A DNA stretch of 64,000 nucleotides. Source: Desulfoluna sp942491485 (GTDB lineage: Bacteria; Desulfobacterota; Desulfobacteria; Desulfobacterales; Desulfolunaceae). The position numbers were made by a program, and so were the translations under genes. Shown one piece after another: positions 52,216 through 61,060 of this stretch. The first letter of the stretch is position 1. Each line of letters begins with the position of its first letter. Location: NCBI GenBank assembly GCA_942491485.1, contig CALOAX010000002.1, positions 900,310 through 964,309 on the forward strand, in the 5' to 3' direction. Under the pieces are notes generated by a model. That model saw only the letters and a list, made by a program, of their open reading frames with translations, ran no database searches and was not told where the DNA came from.

Positions 52216-53040
52216 ATGATCAAACCGATAAAGATCCTTGTGCTGGCGTGTGTTCTCACGATGGCAGGATGTGTGATTACGTCTCCACAAAAAATTCCTG
52301 TCGACGTTCCGGAAATCCACCCCGGAATTGCAACCGGCTACCTTAAACCCGAGATGCTTCCCAACAGCCTGGCAATGATTCCGCCACCGCCAGCTGATGG
52401 ATCGGCTGCCCTTGCACTCGATGAAGAGGTCAGTAAAAAAAGCCGGGCATTGCAGGACACGTCGCGTTGGGAACTTGCAATACAGGACGCGGATTTGAGC
52501 TTTCCGGAAGCCGCCGGAACCTTTTCCTGTGCCTTAGGTATTCCAATCACAGAAAAGGAGACACCTCATCTTTACATGCTTTTGCGGCGTTCCTTAGCCG
52601 ATGCCGGTTTGTCGACCTACACCGCCAAGAACCACTACCAGAGACACCGCCCGTTTATGGTAAACGCCAGGGCTGTCTGTACCCCATCCGATGAGGAGGG
52701 GTTAAGAAAAGACGGGTCCTACCCTTCCGGCCATACAGCTATCGGGTGGGCATGGGCGCTTATCCTTACAGAGATTGCCCCGGACAGGGCAGATGTAATC
52801 CTTGCAAGGGGCCGGGTCTTTGGTGAAAGCCGGATTGTATGCAACGCTCATTGGCACAGCGATGTGGCTGAAGGACGTTTCATGGGGGCTGCCACTGTGG
52901 CGCGACTCCATGCCGACCCTGTGTTCTGCGCAGAACTAAATGCTGCCAAAGATGAATACACAGCGTCCATGGCCAAAGGTCTGAAGCCTTCCCGGGATTG
53001 CGATGCAGAAGCTGAAGCATTATCCGTTTCTTTCCATTGA
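52216..53040 (+). CDS. Class A acid phosphatase-like (PAP2 fold) lipoprotein
   Basis: A 274-residue lipoprotein (signal KPIKILVLACVLTMAGC). The three PAP2 motifs are complete: KNHYQRHRP, GSYPSGHTAIGWAWAL and GESRIVCNAHWHSDVAEG, the latter two with the catalytic His residues. This is the class A non-specific acid phosphatase (PhoN/PhoC) signature. It would hydrolyse phosphomonoesters in the periplasm. A start 21 bases earlier (52195) is possible, but 52216 gives the better lipoprotein signal. It is in the same rightward run as the DUF1254 genes. Confidence 0.92.
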   Translation: MIKPIKILVLACVLTMAGCVITSPQKIPVDVPEIHPGIATGYLKPEMLPNSLAMIPPPPADGSAALALDEEVSKKSRALQDTSRWELAIQDADLSFPEAAGTFSCALGIPITEKETPHLYMLLRRSLADAGLSTYTAKNHYQRHRPFMVNARAVCTPSDEEGLRKDGSYPSGHTAIGWAWALILTEIAPDRADVILARGRVFGESRIVCNAHWHSDVAEGRFMGAATVARLHADPVFCAELNAAKDEYTASMAKGLKPSRDCDAEAEALSVSFH

Positions 53041-53065
53041 GACCACGTCTGAGTGAAAAGCTATC

Positions 53066-53270
53066 GTAACTATTCAGCACATGAAAAACGGCCTCCGGCG
53101 GCAAGGTGTGCCACCTTGAAAGCAGGTTGCGAATGAGCTTTGCCCCTCGTTCCTCGGGGCAAATCGCATCCGCCTTTCGTTGGGTGTGAATCTGGAATGA
53201 TGTATTAAAGCCTGTTTGTCAAACTTTTCAAAAGCTTGGCCCCGGAAGGGCCGCCGGAGGCGTAGGCTGA
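53066..53270 (+). repeat. Dispersed repeat, modules A and B (forward)
   Basis: Left end GTAACTATTCAGC, then GCCTCCGGCGGCAAGGTGTG, arms GCGAATGAG/CGCATCC, CAAACTTTTCAAAAGCTTGG and CCGCCGGAGGCGTAGGCTGA. The right terminal motif is worn. Confidence 0.92.
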
Positions 53271-53296
53271 CTCAAACACGTATGGAGAATAAAAGA

Positions 53297-53764
53297 ATGA
53301 AAAGAGTCATAACAGCACTACTGCTACTGACTGTCTGCATGTGCAGCAACACCTATGCAGAGCAAAAGGGTGGGTTCGGAGTCGGGGTCATCTTGGGAGA
53401 ACCCACCGGCCTGAGCCTAAAAAAATGGATTGGAGACGACAATGCCATCGATGCCGGCATCGCATGGTCGTTTTCCGGGGACAACTCATTCCACCTGCAC
53501 GCGGACTACCTTGTCCACAACTTCGAGTTGGTCTCCCCCACCGAAGCACCGGGTCAACTTCCCGTCTACTTTGGAATTGGAGCCCGGGTGAAGTTCGAGG
53601 ACAATGATGATGACACATTTGGTCTTCGAGTGCCCATCGGGATTTCCTATATACCGACCGGAGCCCCCATCGACTTCTTTGCGGAGATTGTCCCCGTCCT
53701 TGACCTGATACCGGACTCTGATTTCGACATGAACGCGGCCATCGGGGCGAGATTCTATTTCTAA
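53297..53764 (+). CDS. Small exported beta-barrel-like protein
   Basis: A 155-residue protein with a signal peptide (VITALLLLTVCMCSNTYA). The mature part alternates short hydrophobic strands with glycines and ends in ARFYF, an aromatic C-terminus typical of outer-membrane proteins. It may form a small barrel of about eight strands. Upstream, GGAG at 53284 is nine bases from the ATG at 53297. No homologue was recognised. It lies in the run of envelope-protein genes. Confidence 0.75.
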   Translation: MKRVITALLLLTVCMCSNTYAEQKGGFGVGVILGEPTGLSLKKWIGDDNAIDAGIAWSFSGDNSFHLHADYLVHNFELVSPTEAPGQLPVYFGIGARVKFEDNDDDTFGLRVPIGISYIPTGAPIDFFAEIVPVLDLIPDSDFDMNAAIGARFYF

Positions 53765-53888
53765 CCGGTCTCCTGCTATTTTGGCCATCGCCCTGCATTG
53801 ATACTACTTCTGAGTGACAAGGGTTGACGCTATGGCAAATAGGGATCCTATAAATAAAAAAATGTACAATTGTGGTCTTGAGGCCGTC

Positions 53889-53965
53889 GTGATTTGACTC
53901 GAGGAACGAGAGGCAAAGCGCAGCAATAACCCGCTTTCAAGGTGGCTCACCTTGCCGCCGGAGGC
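53889..53965 (-). repeat. Dispersed repeat, module A (reverse)
   Basis: GATTTGACTCGAGGAACGAG, then the hairpin AAGGTGGCTCACCTT and GCCGCCGGAGGC. Confidence 0.85.
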
Positions 53966-54012
53966 ATCGCTTTTTGTGCATTTATTTTTACTTATTTAAA
54001 TCGGAAAACAAC

Positions 54013-54864
54013 ATGCTTAAAACGAAATTTTTTACTTTTTGTGTAATAGCCGCTTGTGTGTTGATCTCTCCCGAACTGACCCAAGCATACGAAGGTGACG
54101 GTGTTGTTGAATCCGAAGAAACCAGTGATGAGGAATTGAGAAAGGCTTCTCAGAACCCCATGGCGGATTTGATCAGTATCCCGATCCAGAACAATACCAA
54201 TTTCAAATACGGCCCACTGGAAAAAACACAGAATATCACCAACATCCAACCGGTGATTCCATTTTCCCTGAATGAGGAGTGGAATCTCATCACACGCACC
54301 ATTATGCCCGTTATGAAGCAGCCGGGATTCACACCCGGTCAGAGCAGTAAATTCGGACTGGGAGACATCAATGTATCACTCTTTGTCGGGCCCAAGGATC
54401 CGGGGGATGTTATCTGGGGGGTTGGTCCTGTCTTGATGTTGCCCACTGCAACGGACGAACGTCTGGGCAGTGAGAAATGGGGCGTCGGTCCCGCAGCCGT
54501 TGCACTTACGATTAAAGGGCCGTGGGTTGTCGGGATACTCGCTCAAAATCTCTGGTCCGTTGCCGGTGACAGTGATCGGGCTGATGTAAACCAGATGCTG
54601 CTCCAATATTTTGTCAATTACAACCTTCCTGACGGCTGGTATCTGACATCCTCACCGATCATAACAGCAAACTGGGAAGCGGACAGCGGCGACCGATGGA
54701 CGATTCCTTTCGGGGGTGGTGTCGGTCGTCTGATCCGGGCCGGGAAACTCCCGATTAATATGTCGGCAGCAGCGTTCTACAATGTTGAGACGCCGGATAA
54801 TATTGGACCGGACTGGACGTTGCGACTACAAATCCAAACGCTTCTGCCAAAGAGTCTGTTTTAA
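54013..54864 (+). CDS. Outer-membrane protein, paralogue of the 13.2-14.1 kb gene
   Basis: A 283-residue exported beta-rich protein (signal FFTFCVIAACVLISPELTQA). It shares the order and several blocks with the protein at 13158-14114: IQPVIPFSL, GLGDINVSLFVGP, LMLPTATDERLGSEKWGVGP and the final INMSAAAFYNVETPDNIGPD. A transporter or porin role is inferred. The ATG at 54013 follows a weak ribosome site; an ATG 39 bases earlier gives an unlikely N-terminus. It sits between two exported-protein genes. Confidence 0.8.
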   Translation: MLKTKFFTFCVIAACVLISPELTQAYEGDGVVESEETSDEELRKASQNPMADLISIPIQNNTNFKYGPLEKTQNITNIQPVIPFSLNEEWNLITRTIMPVMKQPGFTPGQSSKFGLGDINVSLFVGPKDPGDVIWGVGPVLMLPTATDERLGSEKWGVGPAAVALTIKGPWVVGILAQNLWSVAGDSDRADVNQMLLQYFVNYNLPDGWYLTSSPIITANWEADSGDRWTIPFGGGVGRLIRAGKLPINMSAAAFYNVETPDNIGPDWTLRLQIQTLLPKSLF

Positions 54865-55094
54865 GATGCAGCGGTACATCAGGAGTCTATTTCAACGGAC
54901 ATAAATACAGGCCTATCCCGGCTCGCCCGGAGGAAGGGAAAATCGTGAATTGCATGTTTAAAACAACTAAATTTTCTCAGTAACCCGCTTCAATAACAAT
55001 CTATTTCCTTGGCTTGATCGTTTTCTCATGACGTATCCGGGCCAAGACCAAAAATGGCAACTATTATACAAGACCAACCAAAGGACGGGGAGTG

Positions 55095-55859
55095 ATGAAA
55101 AAAAAATTGTTCATGATTTTAATCGTATTATTGGCATCCTGCTCAATATCATATGCCACAACTGGACAAGCGGCTGATGATGTAAATGAGTTGATAGATT
55201 TTTCTCCTGAGCAGATTGCGTCTCTTTCCGAGGCGATGGTGTCACATAGTGAAAAGATGGAAGCCATTATCGAAAACCTGGAAAGCACATTCGAAGAACT
55301 GAGCATTGAGCTGTTGAAGGACGAAGGCCCTGACGTACCGAAAAACCAACGAAAAAACCAAAAGAAAATTGATAAACTGATCAAACAGATTTCATCACTG
55401 ACAGGAGAGGTCCTGAAAGCCAAAGCCGACTATTTTTTAAAAGCAAAAGATGTCCTGACGCCTGAACAGCGAGAAATGCTGATATCTGACCTGGAGTACC
55501 GGATAGACTTTTTTGATTCACAATCTCCCTTTTTGTTTAAACTGGATGATCTGTCTGAAATTCTTGAGCTGAATACCGACCAGATCAAATCCATTATAAA
55601 ACTCCGGACAACTATGCTCACGAAAGAGTTGAAACTCAAAAAGGACGCAGCTTTTCAGGTCCTTGATATCAAGGATGCGTTGAACTCTACTGAAAAAGAA
55701 CCAGCCGGAATTGATGCCAACGTCATGAAAATTGCTGATATCGGCGCTCAGTTTCTCAACAACAAAGTAAATTATGTTTTAAAGGCCAGAAACGTACTTA
55801 CAGAACCCCAGAAGCAGGAACTGCGGCATTTAACATTGCTCAACATTCATGCGTTTTAG
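55095..55859 (+). CDS. LTxxQ-type periplasmic protein (Spy/CpxP-like)
   Basis: A 254-residue exported helical protein (signal KKKLFMILIVLLASCSISYA). Two LTxxQ-type motifs are visible (VLTPEQREML and VLTEPQKQEL), and long charged helices (SEKMEAIIENLESTFEELSI, SLTGEVLKAKADYFLKA) suggest a periplasmic chaperone or metal-stress protein. It looks like a tandem duplication of the Spy/CpxP fold. The ATG at 55095 directly follows a GTG; GGGGAG lies upstream. It closes the exported-protein run. Confidence 0.8.
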   Translation: MKKKLFMILIVLLASCSISYATTGQAADDVNELIDFSPEQIASLSEAMVSHSEKMEAIIENLESTFEELSIELLKDEGPDVPKNQRKNQKKIDKLIKQISSLTGEVLKAKADYFLKAKDVLTPEQREMLISDLEYRIDFFDSQSPFLFKLDDLSEILELNTDQIKSIIKLRTTMLTKELKLKKDAAFQVLDIKDALNSTEKEPAGIDANVMKIADIGAQFLNNKVNYVLKARNVLTEPQKQELRHLTLLNIHAF

Positions 55860-55932
55860 CCCGATTATTTCACGGCTCTGGTGCGCTTCTACACAAGGCA
55901 CCAGAGCTGTACCTGTCATTGGCGACCTCACG

Positions 55933-56007
55933 CGTAAAGAGCCTGTCCCATCTATCTACTTCTATCTATTGAATTGCATGACCAAAATGGGGACAGGCTC
56001 TCTATAC
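55933..56007. repeat. Inverted pair of GGGGACAGGCTCTTTAT-type motifs
   Basis: GTAAAGAGCCTGTCCC at 55934 faces GGGGACAGGCTCTCTATAC at 55988. TTGAATTGCATGACC between them matches block Y of the RAYT region. The IS66 fragment begins right after. Confidence 0.7.
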
Positions 56008-56906
56008 ATATAGCGGCAATGCATGACCTTATGCTTAAAGGCCCCCTGATCCAATGTGATGAGACTCCGCTCCAAGTTTTAAAAGAGCCTGGGCGTGAGG
56101 ACACAAAAAAATCGTACATGTGGCTGTTCCGAGGTGGTCCACCGGATAAGCCCGCCCTTATTTATTGTTATCACCCGACGCGTGCCGGGAAGGTTGCCAA
56201 GGACTTTTTGCGCCAATACAAGGGCTATGTCCAGACCGATGGTTATGCCGGTTATGATTTTTTGGATAGCCGGAAAGGTGTTTATCATATGGCCTGCTGG
56301 GCACACGCTCGCCGCAAATTCTTTGAAGCATCCAAGGCGGCAAAGGCGGCTTCCAACGATAACTCTTCAAGCTCATATGCGGATGTGGCTATTCAAAAAA
56401 TCGCATTGCTGTATAAGGTCGAAAAGTACATCAAGAAGAGTCAAATGGATCACGAGCAGGGCTTGCAATACCGCCAGGAAAACGCCAAGCCTGTGTTGGA
56501 TGATCTGAAAAAATGGCTTCTCGATATTTCTGCCCTTACCCCACCCAAGGGCCTTTTAGGTAAAGCCGTTCATTACACGCTTAAGCAGTGGCCTAGGCTC
56601 TGTATCTATGCTCAGACAAGTCACGTCCCCCTAGATAACAATCTGGCTGAAAACGCCATACGGCCCTTTGTTGTAGGTCGGAAAAATTGGCTTTTCTCGG
56701 GTTCCCCTTCCGGCGCAAAGGCCTCTGCCATATTTTTTTCTCTCATAGAGACGGCGAAAGCAAATAACATAGAGCCCTTTGCATACCTCAAGTACGTCTT
56801 TACAGTTCTCCCCCACGTCAAAACTAAATCAGAATACAGAAAACTCCTGCCATCCTTTGCTGATCCTGGTCGCATTGCCTCCTGCAAAGACCGGGTAGTT
56901 CAATAG
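56003..56906 (+). pseudogene. N-terminally truncated IS66-family transposase (TnpC)
   Basis: About 300 residues of TnpC remain: IQCDETPLQVLKEPGRED, KSYMWLFRGGPP, VQTDGYAGYDFL, HMACWAHARRKFFEASKAAK, PLDNNLAENAIRPFVVGRKN and WLFSGSPSGAKASAIFFSLI. The second Asp and the Glu of the catalytic triad are present, but the N-terminal third (zinc finger and HTH) is gone. The break is at a GGGGACAGGCTCTCTATAC motif. No tnpA or tnpB lies nearby. Confidence 0.9.
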
Positions 56907-57341
56907 ACGCTTACGTTTGACTGTTCAATACTACCGAACAATTTTTCCAGTTATTCCAGATGAGATCATAGTTCGCATTGCAAATCAAGCACTGAATGCA
57001 ACCCGCCACCACAGCGATATAACACCCTCATTTTATGTATATATCACTATCCCAACACCCTGTGTCTTTCTGCTCTGTTCCCGAAAGGTATATTGATATA
57101 CCTGCCCTGGGCAGTCCATGTTTGGGGTCTTAATATGGTGATAGGTGGCCAAATGTCCATCTTTGCACCAAATTTCCCATGTTTGGTCTTCAATATACGG
57201 ATGCAAAAAAGGAGTGTGCACGAAAGGCTATTGGGGGGAGGAAACGTGGAAAATTCCAAGGAATGAGCTGGTAAGTAGTGAATGTAAATAGTGAGTAGGA
57301 AACGGCACAGGAGCCGCTTCACCCTGCCCGTTTGAAAAACG
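56907..57341. other. Intergenic stretch after the IS66 fragment
   Basis: The left part may be the remaining right end of the IS66 element. No coding frame with a motif was found. Confidence 0.4.
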
Positions 57342-57423
57342 CCCATGAGATTTGACCCGAGGAACGAGGGGCAAGTCTCATGGGCAATGCGCTTTCGAGG
57401 TGGCTCACCTCGCCGCCGGAGGC
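57342..57423 (-). repeat. Dispersed repeat, module A (reverse)
   Basis: Arms CCCATGAGA and TCTCATGGG flank ACCCGAGGAACGAGGGG; then GAGGTGGCTCACCTC and GCCGCCGGAGGC. Both stems differ in sequence from most copies, yet stay paired. Confidence 0.92.
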
Positions 57424-57447
57424 TTTTTTCCCTTTTTCTCGAACGGC

Positions 57448-58437
57448 TTACCCTTCCCTGCTTCCCTCCAACACCACCCCACCCTCTTCACCATCCACCG
57501 AAAACATCTCCATGCCAAAGCGTGCGCGTTCGGATGGGGTTCGGCTTGTCTTGCATTCGCGGTCGATGAGGTCGACGCGGGGTTGAATGCCGTAGCCGTT
57601 GGCGATCTGGATGGCGAGGCCGGGTCGTGCGTTGAGTTCCAGGATCATGGGGCCTTTGCCCTTGTCGAGGACGATGTCCACGCCGAGGTAGCCGAGGCCG
57701 GTGATCTCAAAGCATCGGGCTGCGAGGTCTGTAAACGCGGGCCAGTCGGGGACCGAAAAGGTGGAGAGGTCTTTGCCGGTGTCCGGGTGGTGGGTCACCG
57801 GGCGACCGAACTGGACGGCTTTAAGGGCCTTGCCGGTGCCGACATCGATGCCCACGCCCACGGCGCCCTGGTGGAGGTTGGCTTTTCCGTCCGAATCTTC
57901 TGTGGAGAGGCGGGTCATGGCCATCACCGGGTAGCCTTTGTAGACGATGACGCGGATATCTGGGACGCCCTGGTAGGAGAACCCTTCGAAGGCATCGGAG
58001 AACTCCACCATCTCTTCGATCATGGCCACGTCGTTGTTGCCGCCGAGGCTGAAGAGGCCGCTGAGGGTGTTTGAGGCGTGGCGTTTCACATCCTGGATGG
58101 TGACGCGGCCTCCGCCGGGTTTCAGGAAGTCCTTGCCATCGCGTCCGCCGATGACGAGGATTCCTTTGCCGCCGCTGCCCCTGGCCGGTTTGATGACAAA
58201 GGGAGGGCAGGTTTCCAGAAACGCTTCGAGTTCCCGGACGTTCCCCTGGGTTTTGATCACCCCGAGGAGTTTGGGTGCGGAGATGCCGTCCTTTTCAAGG
58301 ATCACCTTGGTTTTGAGCTTGTCATCCACCAGGGGGTAGAGCTTTCTCGGGTTGTTTTCCGCGATCATCACGACATTGCGTTTGTTCATGCCCACAATGC
58401 CGGCTTTTTTCAGTTTTGACGGAGAGGCGAAAAACAT
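57448..58437 (-). CDS. RimK-related ATP-grasp ligase (alpha-L-glutamate ligase-like)
   Basis: A 329-residue ATP-grasp enzyme. The family features are FVIKPARGSGGKGILVIGG (phosphate-binding loop), MIEEMVEFSDAF, DIRVIVYKGYPVMAM and PMILELNARPGLAIQIAN (metal ligands Glu and Asn). The full-length relation is to the RimK-related group (TIGR02291) that travels with a 7TM protein and a retropepsin-like protease, exactly as here. It probably ligates an amino acid to a peptide or other acceptor; the substrate is unknown. Two bases separate it from the upstream gene, showing an operon. Confidence 0.9.
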   Translation of the reverse strand: MFFASPSKLKKAGIVGMNKRNVVMIAENNPRKLYPLVDDKLKTKVILEKDGISAPKLLGVIKTQGNVRELEAFLETCPPFVIKPARGSGGKGILVIGGRDGKDFLKPGGGRVTIQDVKRHASNTLSGLFSLGGNNDVAMIEEMVEFSDAFEGFSYQGVPDIRVIVYKGYPVMAMTRLSTEDSDGKANLHQGAVGVGIDVGTGKALKAVQFGRPVTHHPDTGKDLSTFSVPDWPAFTDLAARCFEITGLGYLGVDIVLDKGKGPMILELNARPGLAIQIANGYGIQPRVDLIDRECKTSRTPSERARFGMEMFSVDGEEGGVVLEGSREG

Positions 58438-58439
58438 GA

Positions 58440-59954
58440 TTACTCCCCCCTTGAGAGAGGCTCAAAGCGACGCAGCTCGGTGAGCCTGTAGCCGGAGTAA
58501 CTTCCGATCATGATGATGACGGCCAGGACCACCAGCAGCAGCTCGGGAAAGGAGTAGGCCAGGTGCCCGATGTAGGGGTTTTTCATGGCAAGGAAGATAA
58601 TCGATGCCGACAGAAGGCTTCCGCCTCCTTGCACAAAGACATCTTTCGGTCCCTCCTCTTCCCACAGTACCGACATGCGCTCGATGGTCCAGGAGATGAT
58701 GATCATGGGGAAGAAGGTCACCCGCAGGCCCGCCTCGATGCCCATCTTGATGCTGATGACGCTGATGGCCACGTAGATGATGATAACAAAGACAAGCACC
58801 GCCGAAATCCTGGGCACAAGGAGCAGGTTCAGGCTGCTCAAGTACGAACGCAGGACCAAGCCGATTCCCACGATGAGAACAAACAGCGAAAGCCCCGCCA
58901 GGAGGTTGACCTGAAGGAAAACCAGGGCAATGAGGATGGGCATGAAGGTCCCTGAGGTCTGAATCCCCACAAGGTTTCGCAGAATGACGATGATAAGCGC
59001 CCCGATGGGAATAAGGAGCAGGAGCTTGAAGGTGTTTTGTTGGGAGATGGGGAGGCTGTAGATGGAAAAGTCGATGAGCTTGCTGCCGCTGTACTTGCCG
59101 TACTTGAGGGCCGCGCTTTGCGCCGAGATTTCCCCCGAAAGGGTGGCAAAGCGGACCATCCCGCCCGTGCCCCCCATGATCTCCAGGATGGACTCGGTGT
59201 CATGCTGCCATTCAAGAAAATCATCCCTGTTTTCAAGATCTGCGGTCCTTGGGTTGATCAACTGAATCTGTTGACCGTCCTGGATTTCGATGTAGCTCCT
59301 CAGTTTCTGCTTTTTCTTTGATTCGGTAAGCTTGAGCCCCTTTACCGACCGTGACGTCACACCGGCCCTGTTCATCAGGCCGCAGGCGAGGTTGACGTTT
59401 CCGCCGTATTCCTCGGCATCAGCCAGAAGCAGGGAGGCATCTTCGTTGACGGGATCGTTGAGTGCCGCAAGGATTGCCCCGGCCAGCCCCACGGATGAGG
59501 CCTCTTTTTTACGGGCAGCTTCAACAATGTGATCCGCTGCCACCTTCTGAGGACCGCTGAAGGCAATGGCCGCTGCCGGAGCTATCGGCATTGGTACGCC
59601 CCGTTCCTTTTCGCTTCGCCTGTAGGCTGTGGACCGGAAAAAGATCTTCTGACTGCCGCTGGCATCAGGAGAGCTCCAGACTGCCCTGCCCTCTTTTCGT
59701 TCAAAGGTATACCCTTCCGCAACAGATTTCCTGTCCAGGACGGCAACGGTATCGTTGGGATCGGGGGTGTTGACCGAGACCTCCACAGGCCCGCCGTCGG
59801 CGGTGAAGGAGATGGTCGCCTCAACAGTCCAGGCCACCTCTTTTTTGCCCGGAAGGAAGGGAAAACCCAGGGTTTTGTGTTTGTAGATGGCGGCCCCTGC
59901 CCCTAAAACGATCAGGACAACGATGATGGTGATGATCTGAATTCGCTGCTTCAT
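58440..59954 (-). CDS. Inactive-transglutaminase plus 7TM membrane protein
   Basis: A 504-residue protein with an N-terminal anchor helix (IITIIVVLIVLGAGAAIY), a periplasmic domain of about 250 residues resembling an inactive transglutaminase (EASSVGLAGAILAALND, LACGLMNRAGVTSRSVKG), and a seven-helix C-terminal part (TFKLLLLIPIGALIIVILRN, TFMPILIALVFLQVNLLAG, VSIKMGIEAGLRVTFFPMII). The usual Cys-His-Asp triad is not seen. It is the middle gene of the ATP-grasp/7TM/protease operon. A role in controlling cell-envelope or peptide modification is inferred. Confidence 0.88.
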   Translation of the reverse strand: MKQRIQIITIIVVLIVLGAGAAIYKHKTLGFPFLPGKKEVAWTVEATISFTADGGPVEVSVNTPDPNDTVAVLDRKSVAEGYTFERKEGRAVWSSPDASGSQKIFFRSTAYRRSEKERGVPMPIAPAAAIAFSGPQKVAADHIVEAARKKEASSVGLAGAILAALNDPVNEDASLLLADAEEYGGNVNLACGLMNRAGVTSRSVKGLKLTESKKKQKLRSYIEIQDGQQIQLINPRTADLENRDDFLEWQHDTESILEIMGGTGGMVRFATLSGEISAQSAALKYGKYSGSKLIDFSIYSLPISQQNTFKLLLLIPIGALIIVILRNLVGIQTSGTFMPILIALVFLQVNLLAGLSLFVLIVGIGLVLRSYLSSLNLLLVPRISAVLVFVIIIYVAISVISIKMGIEAGLRVTFFPMIIISWTIERMSVLWEEEGPKDVFVQGGGSLLSASIIFLAMKNPYIGHLAYSFPELLLVVLAVIIMIGSYSGYRLTELRRFEPLSRGE

Positions 59955-59956
59955 GT

Positions 59957-60568
59957 TTATTTCTCGCTCATGGGAGTGGTTACGTTTTTGCGATTCACAT
60001 CCACGACAAATTCTCCTTGAAGAAAATTTCGTCCGATCAGTATCTGGTATGTAAACTCACCACGATCGGTCAGGGAAAACTCCCTGACAAGCTCCACCTC
60101 ACCCATAAGGGTTTTCACCTTGACGACAGGCCTTTCAAGGGACTCTTCTCCGTGGCGCTTGACCTTCACGGTCCGGGACAAACGGCACTCCATCTCTTTT
60201 TTCTCGCCGCTTCGCCTGTCTGTGACGGTAAAGCGGACCCATTTTTTCCCGTCCCGCTCAAAGCGCTTGATCTCTGTGGCATCGAGTGAAGAGGTGGTGG
60301 CACCGGTGTCGATTCTGGCAGGCAGTGTAAGGCCGGATTTCACGAGTGTTACGGGCTCCACCTCGCCAATGACCCGAAGGTCGGTGGCGGGTTCAACCAC
60401 TGGCTTGGCTTCGGGTTCAACCATCGGCTTGGCTTCGGGTTCAATCACCGCCCCAACCCCGGTCTCAATCACCGGCCTGCTTGCCGTGCATGAATAGAAA
60501 AGTACCGGTACCAGTAAAATCAATACTATGCTGCGCCACGAAATGGCAGATTTCTTCAGTTGACCCAT
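59957..60568 (-). CDS. Retropepsin-like aspartic protease-fold lipoprotein (RimB type)
   Basis: A 203-residue protein with a lipobox (VLILLVPVLFYSC), a short EPEAKP-type tandem repeat linker, and a retropepsin-like domain containing ARIDTGATTSSLDA, the D-T-G-A active site, followed by ILIGRNFLQGEFVVDVNRK. The family (PF05618) is the third partner of the ATP-grasp/7TM module. Only two bases separate it from the 7TM gene. AGAGG precedes the ATG. The likely role is cleavage or recognition of the ligase product. Confidence 0.88.
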   Translation of the reverse strand: MGQLKKSAISWRSIVLILLVPVLFYSCTASRPVIETGVGAVIEPEAKPMVEPEAKPVVEPATDLRVIGEVEPVTLVKSGLTLPARIDTGATTSSLDATEIKRFERDGKKWVRFTVTDRRSGEKKEMECRLSRTVKVKRHGEESLERPVVKVKTLMGEVELVREFSLTDRGEFTYQILIGRNFLQGEFVVDVNRKNVTTPMSEK

Positions 60569-60603
60569 TGTTTCCTCTCATCTGTAAAATATAAAAAAAA
60601 CGT

Positions 60604-60645
60604 GCCTCCGGCGGCGAGGTGAGCCACCTCGAAAGCTGGTTCCCG
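60604..60645 (+). repeat. Dispersed repeat, truncated module A
   Basis: GCCTCCGGCGGCGAGGTGAG, then CCACCTCGAAAGCTGGTTCC; GAGGTG/CACCTC stem form. Confidence 0.8.
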
Positions 60646-60761
60646 TTGAGGTTGTTTAACCTTCTTCGTGAAGCCCGAAGGGCGCTTCGTATTCTTCGTG
60701 GTTTAACCCCAAAAGTGGGGCCTGCTGGCTATTAAATGTCACATTGGTTTTCACTGGAATA

Positions 60762-60875
60762 ACTCCGGCGGCCAAGGTGGCATAGTCACTTAGGCAAAAA
60801 CACCTCGACAGCGGAATGCCGCAACGGTTTGCCCCTAACCCTCGGGTCAAACAGCAACAGCATTCGTCTCAAGTT
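60762..60875. repeat. Worn repeat copy
   Basis: ACTCCGGCGGCCAAGGTGGC, then TGCCCCTAACCCTCGGGTC. Both hairpins are degraded. Confidence 0.5.
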
Positions 60876-61060
60876 GTGCATATATCATACCTCCAGCACC
60901 CCCTTGCTTCATTGCTACTGGAATTTAAGTCGAATATTTTCAGGCTATTACATGTATACTTCGAGGTTTATAGAAGTGCTGTGATTAGCCCAAAAAGTTT
61001 GCCTAGACAAACACAATGTCTATATGTGATAGTGCCCATGGATATCGAATAATTTCAAAC

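Noticed and set aside
57352..58074. A 240-codon plus-strand frame opposite the ATP-grasp gene
   Set aside because: The ATP-grasp motifs are on the minus strand, and this frame begins inside a dispersed repeat.
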